DNA of 64,000 nucleotides, taken from assembly GCA_037074765.1 (NCBI GenBank), contig JBAMDO010000578.1, forward strand, positions 1 to 64,000, read 5' to 3'. This document shows, piece by piece, positions 61,501 through 64,000 of this stretch (positions within the stretch are counted from its first letter, which is position 1; each line of letters begins with the position of its first letter). The notes under the pieces were generated by a model that was not told the DNA's origin, searched no databases, and worked only from the letters and a program-made list of their open reading frames with translations. Source of the stretch: Mansonella perstans. Lineage: Eukaryota > Nematoda > Chromadorea > Rhabditida > Onchocercidae. The position numbers and the translations under genes are program-made.

Positions 61501-64000
61501 ATTTTATAAATATGCTGGAATTTCACAAAATTTACGGACTATCTTCATTTCATGCTTTATAAATTTCTAAAAACTGATTTTTTTGCAACATCATATGTAC
61601 TTGATGACTATTGCATAATTTCGGGCATTAATTTTAGATGATTTTTTTTTGCAGCAGAATTACCTATTTTGAGCATGCCAAAAGTGGAAGTTGTGAATGG
61701 CGATACAGTTCGCGTGCAGTGGATTGAGATTACGGATGCAAACTCCAGCGTGACATCGTACGTAATCATGTACAAATCAGAAAAAGCATCAGTTTGGTCA
61801 GAGGTAAAAGCCTTATTTATTTCATTCGGCGCTCTAATTTTAATAATTATTAATTTTATTTTTTGTAAATTGTAAATGAAAAGTGGTAATTAAAGTTATG
61901 AAAGATGCCATGCTAGGAATGAAAACTTTGTTTTTCATAAATCTTTCATTACAGAAGGAAATAGAACATTCGCCTGTGGACATATCTGGTTTGAGAGAGG
62001 GATTATTATATCTGTTCAAAGTTGCGCCAAAAAGTGGTCCAAGTATCGGAGAATTTTCCGAAGAAACAATACCATTACGTCTAGTGGGTACGTTTAGAAA
62101 ATTTTCTTATGATCAAATTAAATAAAATTTTGAAACGCGATCTTCTAAGAGCGTATGAATATTCTAAGACTAAAAAAAACATTCCATTTATTCTATACTT
62201 TATTTTTTTTAGCAGCTAAAAGGCCTGAAATAATAAAAAGTATCAGAGATGTCTCAGTCTCACGCAAATGTGAACTTAAATTGGAATGTCATGCAACTGG
62301 CGAGCCTACTCCACAGTACATCTGGTACAAGGATGACCAAGAAATCATTCCGACTGGCGAGAACATTGAGGTTGCTCTAATGCATATTTAAAATAAAAAT
62401 CACGAGGGTATATAATTAAGAAGTTATTTCGTTAAGGATATATTGGAAACAAGAATTTTGGAACCATTTTTAATTTTATCATTCTTCATGTTAATTTTAT
62501 CTAAATTTTAGAAATTGTAAGACTGAATGAGCTGTTTTTTGTAGATTGTCAGCGAAGGCTGTATGAGCGCTCTCTTAATTCATTGCACATCGGCAGCGGA
62601 TACCGGTACGTATAGATGTGAAGTTGTGAACGATCTTGGTTCAGTAGATTCACAGGCTATCGTTACTGTCACAGGTATTTCCATAAAAATCGAAATTATG
62701 CAATTCTAACTCTATCTATTTCATGTTTTTTTTTTTTTTTTAAATTCAATTAAACTGCAAAATGTTGTAGATGTGCGTGCTCATTTTGTGTCTTCATTCC
62801 CCGAATATCTGGAAATAGATGAAGGAGAAGAAATTGGATTTACATGTGAGCTTTCCGATGCCGATGCTTCTGTTGTCTGGTTAAAGGATGGCAAACCTTT
62901 GCGATCAAATGAACGGATAATGATTGAAGAGGGCGGCGTTGAAAGAAAACTTATAATTAAAAATGTAGTACATGAAGACAGTGGCAGATATGTATGTAGC
63001 ACTGTTGATAAAAAGAGTCAATCTGAAGCGGAATTAATTGTGAAAGGTAACAAATCATTTGCTTCTGTCTAGATTATTGTTGTTATTAATGATGTTCAAA
63101 AGCCAATTAGAAAAATATGACTGTGTAGAAGTAATGATCATAAATTTGCAGAAGAACTACCGCATATCAAGAGAGGCCCACAAGATCAGGTTATTACTGA
63201 AATTGGTACTACCACAGTATTGAAATGTGAAACTACCAAGCCAGTGAAAGCTGTAAAATGGTTTAAAAATGGAAGAGAAATTCTTCCACGACAAAAGAAA
63301 TTCTGCATGAACGTTGAAGAAACAATTGCGACATTAACAATTATGGATTTTGAACTCAGTGACTGCGCTGAATATAAAATAGCACTTCGTGAGGATGAAG
63401 TAAGTGCTCCAGCTAAAGTGGAACTCAAGATAGCACCAGTAATCAAATTGGAGAAAAACTTACCAAGCAATATACTGAACTTGCCCTATGGTACTGATTT
63501 TGATATCGAATTCGTTTATGAAGGATTTCCTGAGGTCGATATCAAGATCACTCTTAATGATAAACCACTGAACAAGATGAGATCACGTATGCATGTATAC
63601 GATAATAAGCTGTCATTGCGTCTCAAAAATCTAATTCAGGAAGATTCGGGTATATTGAGAGTTATAATAGAAAATGAAATTGGAAGTGCAAGTGAAGAGA
63701 TTCAATTGAATGTAATCAATGTTCCTTCTAAACCGCGTCATTTGACAGCTTTCAATATTACAAGCCGTTCGGTAATGCTCCGGTGGGAGAAAGCAGATGA
63801 TAATGGATCTCCAATTACAAATTATATCGTTGAAAGGAAAACAGCAGATATTAAACGTTGGCGCAATATTAGGAAATGTGAATCGGCACAATATGAATTT
63901 ATGGTTAAAGACCTTTGTCCTAATGAAAGCTACTCATTCCGCATACTTGCCGTGAATGAGGTTGGTGAAGGAGCTCCAAGCAATGTAGTTGACATAGTGA
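1217..64000 (+). CDS. ttn-1: Titin orthologue, N-terminal and central part (gene continues past window)
   Basis: One giant multi-exon gene fills the window. About 55 exons with GT/AG borders were chained by eye, and codon phase matches at every junction outside the elastic array. The order is Ig domains, non-Ig modules, a long unique acidic exon, Ig domains, a PEVK-like repeat exon of about 6,500 residues, then Ig/Fn3 super-repeats. Nematode TTN-1 is a giant muscle protein with Ig and Fn3 domains, coiled-coil regions, tandem-repeat elastic regions and a C-terminal kinase; the kinase is not in this window. Twitchin (UNC-22), obscurin (UNC-89) and kettin lack such an array, so titin is the best call. 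An automated annotation would probably split the gene because of frame breaks in the array. Identity rests on architecture, not on an alignment search. Confidence 0.85.
1572..1939 (+). other. Intron 2
   Basis: AT-rich intron between the leader exon and the first Ig exon. No coding, RNA or repeat signal was seen. Confidence 0.6.
1940..2704 (+). CDS. ttn-1: Titin exons 3-5: first Ig domain
   Basis: The exons are about 1940-2091, 2272-2403 and 2584-2704. Exon 3 gives a polar linker ending in PPKFVQ, the usual Ig A-strand entry. Exon 4 carries strands B and C, with FVVEVQ and the core Trp in FEWFCND. Exon 5 carries strands E-G, with the F-strand motif GVYKCTARNPVG. The B-strand position usually held by Cys is Val, so no disulfide is expected, as in intracellular I-set domains. 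Phases are 0, 0 and 1 at the three exits. Acceptors are TTCAG or TTTTAG. Confidence 0.8.
2911..3891 (+). CDS. ttn-1: Titin exons 6-8: linker and second Ig domain
   Basis: Exon 6 (about 2911-2997) is a polar linker starting with Pro residues. Exon 7 (about 3114-3237) enters the Ig with VPPKFIQQ and runs through strand B (IIDVEVEAFPPAK). Exon 8 (about 3710-3891) holds the core Trp in FTWYVNG and the F/G strands in GQYKVIAENRAGKEQS. Both classical Cys positions are replaced. The phase sequence 1-2-1 keeps the frame. The domain type is clear; exact borders were read by eye. Confidence 0.8.
3238..3709 (+). other. Intron inside the second Ig domain
   Basis: Intron of about 470 bases splitting the Ig just before its core Trp. 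No coding or structured element was seen on either strand. Confidence 0.6.
4031..4410 (+). CDS. ttn-1: Titin exons 9-10: linker exons
   Basis: Exon 9 is about 4031-4114, exactly 28 codons, with acceptor TTTATAG and donor GTAAGG. Exon 10 is about 4246-4410, 55 codons, ending in an acidic/basic stretch IIREEKDG. Both are phase 1 at both ends, so exon 9 could be skipped without breaking the frame. They encode polar, Tyr- and Arg-containing sequence with no recognised domain, linking Ig2 to the five-Ig exon. Exon 9 rests only on an open frame and correct splice phase, so it is the less certain of the two. Confidence 0.55.
4411..5189 (+). other. Intron before the five-Ig exon
   Basis: Intron of about 780 bases ending in a long poly-T run near 5147-5171 and the acceptor TTTTTTAG. 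No other gene-like signal was seen. The open frame that appears to start at 5063 is intron read through into the exon. Confidence 0.65.
5190..7244 (+). CDS. ttn-1: Titin exon 11: five consecutive Ig domains
   Basis: A single exon of exactly 685 codons, phase 1 at both ends. After a Gln/Glu-rich linker come five Ig domains at about 5304-5580, 5875-6160, 6270-6550, 6605-6890 and 6965-7240. Core Trp residues sit in VKWNVNG, FKWYQNN, FRWMLNN, FRWFADG and FAWTLNG. F-G strands carry the xN(x)(x)G signature, for example SISNEYG, VASNVHG and VEVSNAYG. All five lack the B- and F-strand Cys, so none can form the usual disulfide. Linkers of 10-70 residues separate them, with Thr/Ser-rich stretches before the second and last. 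The true donor is the GT at 7245; reading on gives an immediate stop. Confidence 0.88.
7245..7757 (+). other. Intron
   Basis: Intron of about 510 bases between the five-Ig exon and the Ig8 exons. AT-rich; no coding or RNA signal was seen. It ends in CTTTTCAG. Confidence 0.65.
7758..8217 (+). CDS. ttn-1: Titin exons 12-13: eighth Ig domain
   Basis: Exon 12 is about 7758-7859 and exon 13 about 7975-8217, both phase 1 at both ends. Exon 12 ends in the A-strand segment PPRIVLPLKTSVFRA. Exon 13 carries a strand B with Cys (LELHCCVDG), PRPEVSWTKDG around the core Trp, and DAGLYQLKAHNIHGSA at the F-G hairpin. The F-strand Cys is Leu, so the pair is incomplete. This is a typical I-set domain of the titin family. 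Confidence 0.82.
8351..9251 (+). CDS. ttn-1: Titin exons 14-16: ninth Ig domain and linkers
   Basis: Exon 14 is a short Thr/Glu-rich linker (about 8351-8385). Exon 15 (about 8546-8783) begins the Ig, with KPQFSKVIS, DITVSCKVI and VVSWYKDGQQL. Exon 16 (about 9091-9251) completes it with GLYTCRAENMYENSETE and adds an acidic linker. Both Cys are present (SCKV and YTCRA), so this is a complete I-set signature. The phase order 0, 1, 0 matches on both sides. The intron between strands E and F interrupts the domain one residue before GLYTC. Confidence 0.82.
8784..9090 (+). other. Intron inside Ig9
   Basis: Intron of about 300 bases with a clean TTATTCCAG acceptor. Nothing else was seen in it. Confidence 0.6.
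9462..10471 (+). CDS. ttn-1: Titin exons 17-20: linker and tenth Ig domain
   Basis: Exons 17 (about 9462-9558) and 18 (about 9635-9806) encode a non-Ig linker with an alternating hydrophobic pattern (VKILVEPEV, KLLVKVAEFVASKLIAKV) and an acidic end. Exon 19 (from about 9871 to 10026) and exon 20 (about 10323-10471) make an Ig: DVVVLHTDISGYPEPNVTWYF, then GTYYCHAENDYGKAV. The domain is split by a phase-2 intron after QSE, the same place as in Ig11 and Ig16-19. The start of exon 19 is uncertain. The obvious acceptor at 9863 gives the wrong phase, and the frame-consistent one near 9870 has a poor pyrimidine tract. Confidence 0.75.
10757..13818 (+). CDS. ttn-1: Titin exons 21-27: non-Ig beta-rich modules
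   Basis: Seven exons: about 10757-11289, 11701-11799, 11976-12281, 12639-12794, 12993-13133, 13195-13341 and 13695-13818. All internal junctions are phase 0, unlike the phase-1 Ig exons. The sequence has no Ig signature but repeats a pattern of two short beta-like strands around a loop, for example EVILNVNVECTP, EANIDVRCPDAMF, HANIEVYKPEE, LASVFVTFTKKG and IVAVFVDVNATCP. I do not recognise the family. The last exon ends in a Ser-rich linker. The donor of exon 21 is taken as GTTATA at 11290 because only that keeps phase 0; a better-looking GTTAGA at 11321 would break the frame. Similar segments recur elsewhere in the gene. Confidence 0.7.
11290..11700 (+). other. Intron
   Basis: Intron of about 410 bases with acceptor ATTATTTCAG. 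Apart from the open tail of the previous exon to 11325, no signal was seen. Confidence 0.55.
12282..12638 (+). other. Intron
   Basis: Intron of about 357 bases, phase 0, with acceptor CTTTTCCAG. No other feature was seen. Confidence 0.6.
13342..13694 (+). other. Intron
   Basis: Intron of about 353 bases, phase 0. A TTTTCAG near 13545 is followed by a few codons and then a stop. It could be a tiny skipped exon but is not supported. Confidence 0.5.
13996..14753 (+). CDS. ttn-1: Titin exons 28-29: eleventh Ig domain
   Basis: Exon 28 (about 13996-14143) carries VPKFIKTLENMTAIVGQF, FKCIISGAPVPMIRWYVDG and ends at HDSE. Exon 29 (about 14614-14753) carries EDGVCILKIREVAFEDEGEY and TCEATNDAGRT. Both Cys, the Trp and the DEGEYTC motif are present, a textbook I-set domain. 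Entry is phase 1, the internal intron phase 2, and the exit phase 1. The acceptor TTTTCAAG of exon 28 is slightly unusual. Confidence 0.87.
14144..14613 (+). other. Intron inside Ig11
   Basis: Phase-2 intron of about 470 bases splitting the Ig domain. No coding or RNA signal was seen. Confidence 0.6.
14754..15739 (+). other. Intron before the 5.5-kb exon
   Basis: Intron of about 986 bases. It contains a possible small Ser/Thr exon after the CATCAG near 15211-15216 and a ten-base candidate near 15324-15333. Neither keeps the frame with a good donor, so both were left out. Direct joining of 14753 to 15740 is in frame. Confidence 0.55.
15740..21250 (+). CDS. ttn-1: Titin exon 30: 1,837-codon exon, unique region plus two Ig domains
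   Basis: A single exon of exactly 1,837 codons, phase 1 at both ends. Residues 1 to about 1,645 are mostly unique, Ser/Glu/Asp/Asn-rich and probably largely disordered. A non-Ig beta-module segment sits near 16070-16190 (RNFNISVFLPNAAVEC) and another near 20405-20510. Heptad-like charged helices lie around 17575-17740 (IERAIYDISERIEHQH) and 18050-18140 (KEKLENLKCMLEEVEKEG), likely short coiled coils. A basic segment near 18735-18850 includes IKRRSKSCSD, a possible kinase site. Ig12 is about 20690-20955 (VTCEFNN, LIDWFKGK) and Ig13 about 20990-21250 (IISCQVSS, IKWCKDNKKW). C. elegans TTN-1 also has coiled-coil regions, but I cannot say whether this exon is conserved in sequence. Confidence 0.85.
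21536..21871 (+). CDS. ttn-1: Titin exon 31: fourteenth Ig domain
   Basis: One exon of 112 codons, phase 1 at both ends, holding a whole Ig domain. It shows STATIACELEHTDE, the core Trp in KLVWCKDGKRIEF, and DDSASYSICINDIEFK near the F strand. Both Cys positions are filled, and a Trp-Cys pair matches the preceding Ig13 (IKWCKD). That suggests Ig12-15 are a local family that arose by duplication. The acceptor is AATAACAG and the donor GTAATA. Confidence 0.82.
23136..23207. repeat. Imperfect direct repeat
   Basis: Two copies of about 30 bases starting GATCATA, each followed by an A/T-rich TTAATTATGA segment, lie about 41 bases apart. They are non-coding, inside the intron. They may be part of the same local duplication history as the relic Ig sequence just downstream. 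Confidence 0.45.
23578..23800 (+). pseudogene. Decayed copy of the Ig15 exon
   Basis: This intronic stretch resembles the functional exon at 24049-24321. Shared landmarks in the same order are ATATGCAA, ATTGGAGTG, GATTCAGCT, AATTCACTG, AAAACA/GAAACA with TATGCAACA against TACGCAACA, ATTCATT, and near the end CGAAGAGCGGAATGGC against CGGAAGAGTGATGAAGGC. It has indels, stops and no splice sites, including a short internal repeat of a CACTGTAAAAC segment. It looks like a tandem exon duplicate that lost function. A second, weaker copy may precede it: 23530-23580 resembles 23680-23730. The similarity was found by eye and not scored. Confidence 0.6.
24049..24321 (+). CDS. ttn-1: Titin exon 32: fifteenth Ig domain
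   Basis: One exon of 91 codons, phase 1 at both ends, with acceptor TTATTACAG and donor GTGAGT. It shows SAATIHCETV, the core Trp in HSLDWRKNLQP and SDEGEYGIVIKDS. The F-strand Cys is replaced by Ile, so the disulfide pair is broken. It belongs to the same run as Ig12-14, with a whole Ig on one exon. Its exit phase fits both the exon at 24703 and the Ig16 exon at 28477. Confidence 0.8.
24322..24702 (+). other. Intron
   Basis: Intron of about 380 bases ending in GATTTACAG. No other feature was seen. Confidence 0.55.
24703..25187 (+). CDS. In-frame exon ending at a stop: alternative last exon or intact head of a relic
   Basis: From a good acceptor (GATTTACAG), phase 1, the frame from Ig15 stays open for about 160 codons to a TAA at 25185-25187. 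The sequence is acidic and non-Ig. Near its end it has an Ala run followed by IVVLTLIA, a hydrophobic stretch of about 16 residues about 14 residues before the stop. No convincing donor was found. An AATAAA lies at 25374-25379. Two readings fit: an alternative terminal exon giving a short N-terminal titin isoform, or the still-open start of the decayed region that follows. If the exon is skipped, Ig15 joins Ig16 in frame. RNA evidence is needed to choose. Confidence 0.4.
25188..27640 (+). pseudogene. Decayed long coding region (titin module relic)
   Basis: This stretch gives many open pieces on the + strand with coding-like composition, broken by stops and frame changes, for example about 25562-25740, 25795-25872, 25870-26241, 26492-26728, 26982-27164 and 27428-27640. 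Fragments contain the alternating pattern of the non-Ig modules, such as HANATFVISRIDAD and IANVEIQIARNDKMQ, and acidic helical stretches. It reads like a former long exon of the 5.5-kb-exon type, now inside an intron. Breaks are frequent and not confined to homopolymers, so true decay is likelier than sequencing error, unlike in the array downstream. Confidence 0.55.
27641..28476 (+). other. Intronic sequence before Ig16
   Basis: AT-rich sequence after the relic, ending in the acceptor GTTTCTTAG. No coding or RNA signal was seen. Confidence 0.55.
28477..29074 (+). CDS. ttn-1: Titin exons 33-34: sixteenth Ig domain
   Basis: Exon 33 (about 28477-28657) gives a Ser-rich linker, then APQFAENLNEIYEFEEFG and SFKCIIYGTPTPQVQWYFN. 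Exon 34 (about 28935-29074) gives EIAEDGIYILKINSIDRN and LVCEAENIFGTARTHS. Cys, Trp and the NxFG motif are all in place. The intron between the halves is phase 2, and the outer borders are phase 1. Confidence 0.87.
29362..30144 (+). CDS. ttn-1: Titin exons 35-37: seventeenth Ig domain
   Basis: Exon 35 (about 29362-29450) encodes a Ser-rich linker and the A strand (APVIHLPLNSETHVK). Exon 36 (about 29748-29842) encodes KGENVQLKCIVFGSPLPSV and the Trp in VQWKRND. Exon 37 (about 30005-30144) encodes EDGICILSVVNISEEDSA and FSCNAMNIFGSTKTES. It is a complete I-set domain spread over three exons. Phases run 1, 0, 2, 1, with the phase-2 intron in the same place as in Ig10, 11, 16, 18 and 19. Confidence 0.87.
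30401..32293 (+). CDS. ttn-1: Titin exons 38-39: Ig18, unique segment and first half of Ig19
   Basis: Exon 38 (about 30401-30671) has a Ser-rich linker and the first half of Ig18: ELQLKCIVTGEPMPTIRW. Exon 39 (about 31130-32293, 388 codons) finishes Ig18 with EDGIVILKIAKGDQGLYVCE and then runs through about 290 residues of non-Ig sequence. That part holds beta-module-like segments (NYLIEAEASTVRVISYKLS, SDLSAVVHCVANAMHHAAEA) and acidic stretches. It ends with MPHFVQPFVVFEEGFDIGL and RCSVYGLPAPCIRISHNG, the first half of Ig19. The usual core Trp of Ig19 is Ile (CIRISHNG), an unusual change. Internal and exit introns are phase 2. Confidence 0.83.
30672..31129 (+). other. Intron inside Ig18
   Basis: Phase-2 intron of about 458 bases. 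A seven-base stretch flanked by CAG and GTGAG near 30781-30788 looks like a micro-exon, but it would put the next exon out of frame, so it was not used. Confidence 0.55.
32294..32879 (+). other. Intron inside Ig19
   Basis: Phase-2 intron of about 586 bases ending in CTATTTTCAG. No coding or RNA signal was seen. Confidence 0.6.
32880..53254 (+). CDS. ttn-1: Titin exon 40: 20.4-kb exon with end of Ig19 and the elastic repeat array
   Basis: The exon starts with the second half of Ig19 (VITLYMQHILEGHYVCEAIN), then a charged linker, then about 19.6 kb of Lys/Glu/Pro/Val/Thr-rich tandem repeats, and about 155 unique codons before the donor near 53255. No splice-site pair is needed inside the array. 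All repeat families share one strand and, after allowing for one-base losses, one frame. The composition matches PEVK-type titin springs; C. elegans TTN-1 has tandem-repeat candidate elastic regions named PEVT and AAPLE. As given, the frame is broken about forty times, almost always by a missing base relative to the intact neighbouring copies. Open stretches include 32890-33843, 34692-36062, 37327-38484, 38529-40166, 44215-45579 and 48374-50629. I treat it as one functional exon with consensus errors. Confidence 0.75.
33190..40020 (+). repeat. Elastic repeat family A: 34 tandem copies of a 66-69-residue unit
   Basis: Thirty-four copies can be counted by the anchor KHHETEIIEV (first copy KHQETEIIEV, near 33247; last near 39915). 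Copies are 198 bp (66 residues, with EEAEIKLDLT) or 207 bp (69 residues, with EEFEQAEITLDLT). A few are 204 bp, where EEIIAKMKK replaces EEIVAEKMKK. The core runs ETEIIEVAIVNVTSDSTQAS, then V(L/R)(I/M)AKEAKMEQPTITEE, then VIQ(P/R)EEIVTEKAKK. Variation between copies is confined to a few sites, so copies are recent or kept alike. Off-length spacings such as 197, 200, 201, 203 and 206 mark the frame breaks. The copy ending near 34424 has an in-frame TGA after a 6-base loss. Confidence 0.9.
40020..46135 (+). repeat. Elastic repeat family B: tandem 128-residue (384-bp) units
   Basis: Sixteen units can be placed by the anchor EEIHETEAIL, with the HETEAIL codons starting near 40261, 40645, 41027, 41411, 41795, 42177, 42561, 42943, 43325, 43708, 44092, 44472, 44856, 45240, 45623 and 46002. 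True spacing is 384 bp; spacings of 379-383 mark lost bases. Each unit has a half b2 (EEIHETEAILRLEKCSEDEP, VEVSVVNVVSDSTQASIRL, TKEPKMPKDEIVEEK) and a half b1 (MEKIKEAEVTLDLGKDLEDE, GISGPAEASVPLEKKPKKPK, DEGVEKKALKPKEKMVKEK). Copies are almost identical in DNA, with a few alternating sites such as PLEKK/PLQKK and ASI/ASV. This points to very recent amplification or gene conversion. Confidence 0.9.
46135..52780 (+). repeat. Elastic repeat family b1: expanded 60-residue units with scattered b2 units
   Basis: Here the 60-residue (180-bp) b1 unit is itself tandemly expanded: KAITEEKEMEKIKETEVT, (P/L)(D/G)LGKDLEDEGISGP, AEASVPLEKKPKKPKDESVE, KK(M/V)VKP. b2 anchors recur only near 46698, 47568, 48442, 48955, 50575 and 51678. 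Some units lack the KAITEEKE segment and are about 156 bp. Others carry a GLGKDLGDEGVSGSVEAS variant that recurs at several places, showing block duplication. The longest unbroken frame is 48374-50629 (751 residues). The block 50620-50850 is unusually error-rich. The array ends in frame at MEKIKIVEAIVSF. Confidence 0.88.
52781..54049 (+). CDS. ttn-1: End of exon 40 and exons 41-42: post-array non-Ig modules
   Basis: After the last repeat the frame continues into unique sequence with beta-module-like segments (VEAIVSFTVEKTPEHG, IETVSVCFEFTKQRTQK, IGVCAIFNSERP) and a basic end RRRSKERSKSG, leaving at a donor near 53255. Exon 41 (about 53448-53644) has ADIEVDAGEEIATTDAIVDV and LDVDVTLNALM. Exon 42 (about 53932-54049) has LVVQMSTAVAITSQLIEEG and VLAVNAKVEILTC. 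Phases 1, 0 and 1 connect correctly. These resemble the non-Ig modules of 10.8-13.8 kb, so the array is flanked on both sides by related sequence. I do not know this family. Confidence 0.7.
54050..54929 (+). other. Intron
   Basis: Intron of about 880 bases, AT-rich, ending in TTCATTTCAG. No coding, RNA or repeat signal was seen. Confidence 0.6.
54930..56280 (+). CDS. ttn-1: Titin exons 43-44: charged linker and three Ig domains (Ig20-22)
   Basis: Exon 43 (about 54930-54982) is a Lys/Glu-rich helix (ETEKKLKDLDKESEEIDK). Exon 44 (about 55086-56280) continues the charged linker and then encodes three Ig domains. Ig20 (about 55470-55735) has TIKIECELVN and FTWLINGKP. Ig21 (about 55740-56000) has HSIVWEFNGEEL and DAGHYSVKVDSLQT. 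Ig22 (about 56005-56280) has KVDCYFNNEPV and DCGEYTFKISNEFGEA. Ig22 lacks the core Trp (Cys-Tyr in its place). There is almost no linker between the three, so they probably form a stiff rod. Exit is phase 1, straight into an Fn3 domain. Confidence 0.85.
56456..56905 (+). CDS. ttn-1: Titin exon 45 and start of exon 46: first Fn3 domain
   Basis: Exon 45 is about 56456-56616; the rest of the domain opens exon 46 (from 56771). It shows SVPENPQIIDISCNTVSVKW, then APKNDGGSKIMGYIVEKKE, then the second half with LDADSDYIFRVAAINKYGTG. These are the Pro-rich start, the core Trp, the G(G)SxIxGYxVE motif and the YxFRVxAxNxxG hairpin of titin-class Fn3 domains. The intron is phase 0 after HHVIQ. It follows Ig22 with no gap, closing the Ig-Ig-Ig-Fn3 unit. 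Confidence 0.9.
56771..59483 (+). CDS. ttn-1: Titin exon 46: Fn3 end, charged spacer, and Ig23-25
   Basis: An exon of about 904 codons. The first 45 codons finish Fn3-1. Bases about 56930-58600 encode roughly 555 residues of Lys/Glu-rich sequence without clear repeats (for example KKTKRKKPGKEEKSSEKM), probably disordered with helical or coiled-coil stretches. Then come three Ig domains: Ig23 about 58650-58925 (TVKIECEVFDEDDKINWTI), Ig24 about 58930-59195 (CQWFFNNEQL, QAGRYSAKVESAET) and Ig25 about 59200-59483 (TIECFLNNKKI, DAGEYTIKIKNDFGEV). They match Ig20, 21 and 22 one by one, including the missing core Trp in the third. Exit is phase 1; the open frame past 59483 is intron. Confidence 0.85.
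59484..60335 (+). other. Intron before Fn3-2
   Basis: Intron of about 850 bases ending in ACGATTGCAG. No other feature was seen. It corresponds in position to the shorter intron 56281-56455 before Fn3-1. Confidence 0.6.
60336..60753 (+). CDS. ttn-1: Titin exons 47-48: second Fn3 domain and start of the third
   Basis: Exon 47 (about 60336-60496) has DVPGAPENGYIVETGSCCA, VHWNAPSDDGGSAITGYIVE and ends at YHRVAQ. Exon 48 (about 60565-60753) has LKMNTSYMVRIAAMNKYGVG and then AFQTCLPFRAPSVTHPPTIS, which starts the next Fn3. The intron between them is only about 68 bases, the shortest in the gene with the 61-base one near 13134. The phase-0 split point is the same as in Fn3-1, supporting duplication of the whole Ig-Ig-Ig-Fn3 block. 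Confidence 0.88.
60754..61211 (+). other. Intron inside Fn3-3
   Basis: Phase-0 intron of about 458 bases with an atypical acceptor TTTTTTAAG. No other signal was seen. Confidence 0.55.
61212..62087 (+). CDS. ttn-1: Titin exons 49-51: third and fourth Fn3 domains
   Basis: Exon 49 (about 61212-61461) completes Fn3-3 with LKWSRVTEDGGSPIYGYDV and YEFKVEATNEAGLTSKSD. Exons 50 (about 61655-61803) and 51 (about 61955-62087) make Fn3-4: LPILSMPKVEVVNGDTVRV, QWIEITDANSSVTSYVIMYK, then LREGLLYLFKVAPKSGPSIG. Fn3-4 is more diverged: Gly-Gly is replaced by Asn-Ser-Ser, and the usual xNxxG hairpin is PKSGPS. Phases are 0 in, 1, 0 and 1. The acceptor of exon 50 (GCAGCAG) allows a one-codon choice. Confidence 0.85.
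62213..62674 (+). CDS. ttn-1: Titin exons 52-53: Ig26
   Basis: Exon 52 (about 62213-62370) has KRPEIIKSIRDVSVSRKCEL, KLECHATGEPTPQYIWYKDD. Exon 53 (about 62545-62674) has SALLIHCTSAADTGTYRCEV and NDLGSVDSQA. Complete I-set signature with both Cys and the Trp. The internal intron is phase 0, not phase 2 as in Ig10-11 and Ig16-19. The acceptor TTTTAGCAG allows a one-codon alternative. Confidence 0.86.
62771..63046 (+). CDS. ttn-1: Titin exon 54: Ig27
   Basis: One exon of 92 codons, phase 1 at both ends, with a complete Ig domain: HFVSSFPEYLEIDEGEEIGF, TCELSDADASVVWLKDGKP and HEDSGRYVCSTVDKKSQSEA. The shorter loop between strands B and C is typical of the A-band-like Ig domains of titin and twitchin. 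Confidence 0.9.
63152..64000 (+). CDS. ttn-1: Titin exon 55 (incomplete): Ig28, Ig29 and fifth Fn3
   Basis: From the acceptor at about 63151 (AAATTTGCAG) the frame is open to the last base of the window, with no stop and no donor seen. Ig28 (about 63152-63425) has TTVLKCETTKPVKAVKWFKN and DCAEYKIALREDEV. Ig29 (about 63426-63720) has FDIEFVYEGFPEVDIKITL and EDSGILRVIIENEIGSASEE; its core Trp is Ile. Fn3-5 (from about 63721) has VPSKPRHLTAFNITSRSVML, RWEKADDNGSPITNYIVERK and SYSFRILAVNEVGEGAPSN. The Ig-Ig-Fn3 order matches the pattern upstream. The exon continues beyond the window. Confidence 0.9.

Noticed and set aside
1217..64000. Twitchin (unc-22), obscurin (unc-89) or kettin as the gene identity
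   Set aside because: Twitchin is dominated by Fn3-Fn3-Ig units, obscurin has signalling domains near the N-terminus, and kettin is much smaller with regular Ig-linker units. None has such an array.

Overview
The window is nuclear DNA from a nematode. It is AT-rich, has introns of a few hundred bases that mostly end in a TTTTCAG-like acceptor, and carries one huge muscle-type gene on the + strand. Intron size and base composition fit a clade III parasitic worm (filarial or spirurid) better than Caenorhabditis. I infer this from style only; no species-specific marker was found.

Almost everything belongs to one gene, a titin orthologue (C. elegans ttn-1 type). The probable first coding exon starts at 1217, and the gene runs past base 64000. 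I placed about 55 coding exons by following splice sites and reading-frame phase; the phases chain without conflict from 1217 to the window end. About 41.7 kb of coding sequence (about 13,900 residues) is visible: 29 Ig-like domains, 5 Fn3 domains (the last cut by the window), a family of non-Ig beta-rich modules, a 5.5-kb exon of mostly unique acidic sequence, and a 20.4-kb exon that is almost wholly tandem repeat. The kinase expected in titins would lie downstream.

Layout: 1-1216 upstream region; 1.2-4.4 kb N-terminus, Ig1-2 and linkers; 5.2-7.2 kb one exon with Ig3-7; 7.8-10.5 kb Ig8-10; 10.8-13.8 kb non-Ig modules on phase-0 exons; 14.0-14.8 kb Ig11; 15.7-21.3 kb giant unique exon ending in Ig12-13; 21.5-24.3 kb Ig14-15 around a 2.2-kb intron with a decayed Ig exon; 24.7-27.6 kb an exon that runs into stops, followed by a decayed coding relic; 28.5-33.0 kb Ig16-19; 33.2-52.8 kb the PEVK-like elastic array; 52.8-55.0 kb post-array modules; 55.1-60.7 kb two Ig-Ig-Ig-Fn3 super-repeats separated by a charged spacer; 60.7-64 kb further Fn3 and Ig domains.

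The parts make one molecular spring: Ig and Fn3 domains give folded binding modules along the sarcomere, and the Lys/Glu/Pro/Val-rich array gives extensible disordered length. The array has two visible families: 34 copies of a 66-69-residue unit (A), then a 128-residue unit (B) made of two halves (b1 60 residues, b2 68 residues), passing into a b1-rich stretch. About forty frame breaks in the array are nearly all one-base losses, often in homopolymers, and look like consensus errors rather than gene decay. Exon borders given here were read by eye and can be off by a few bases.
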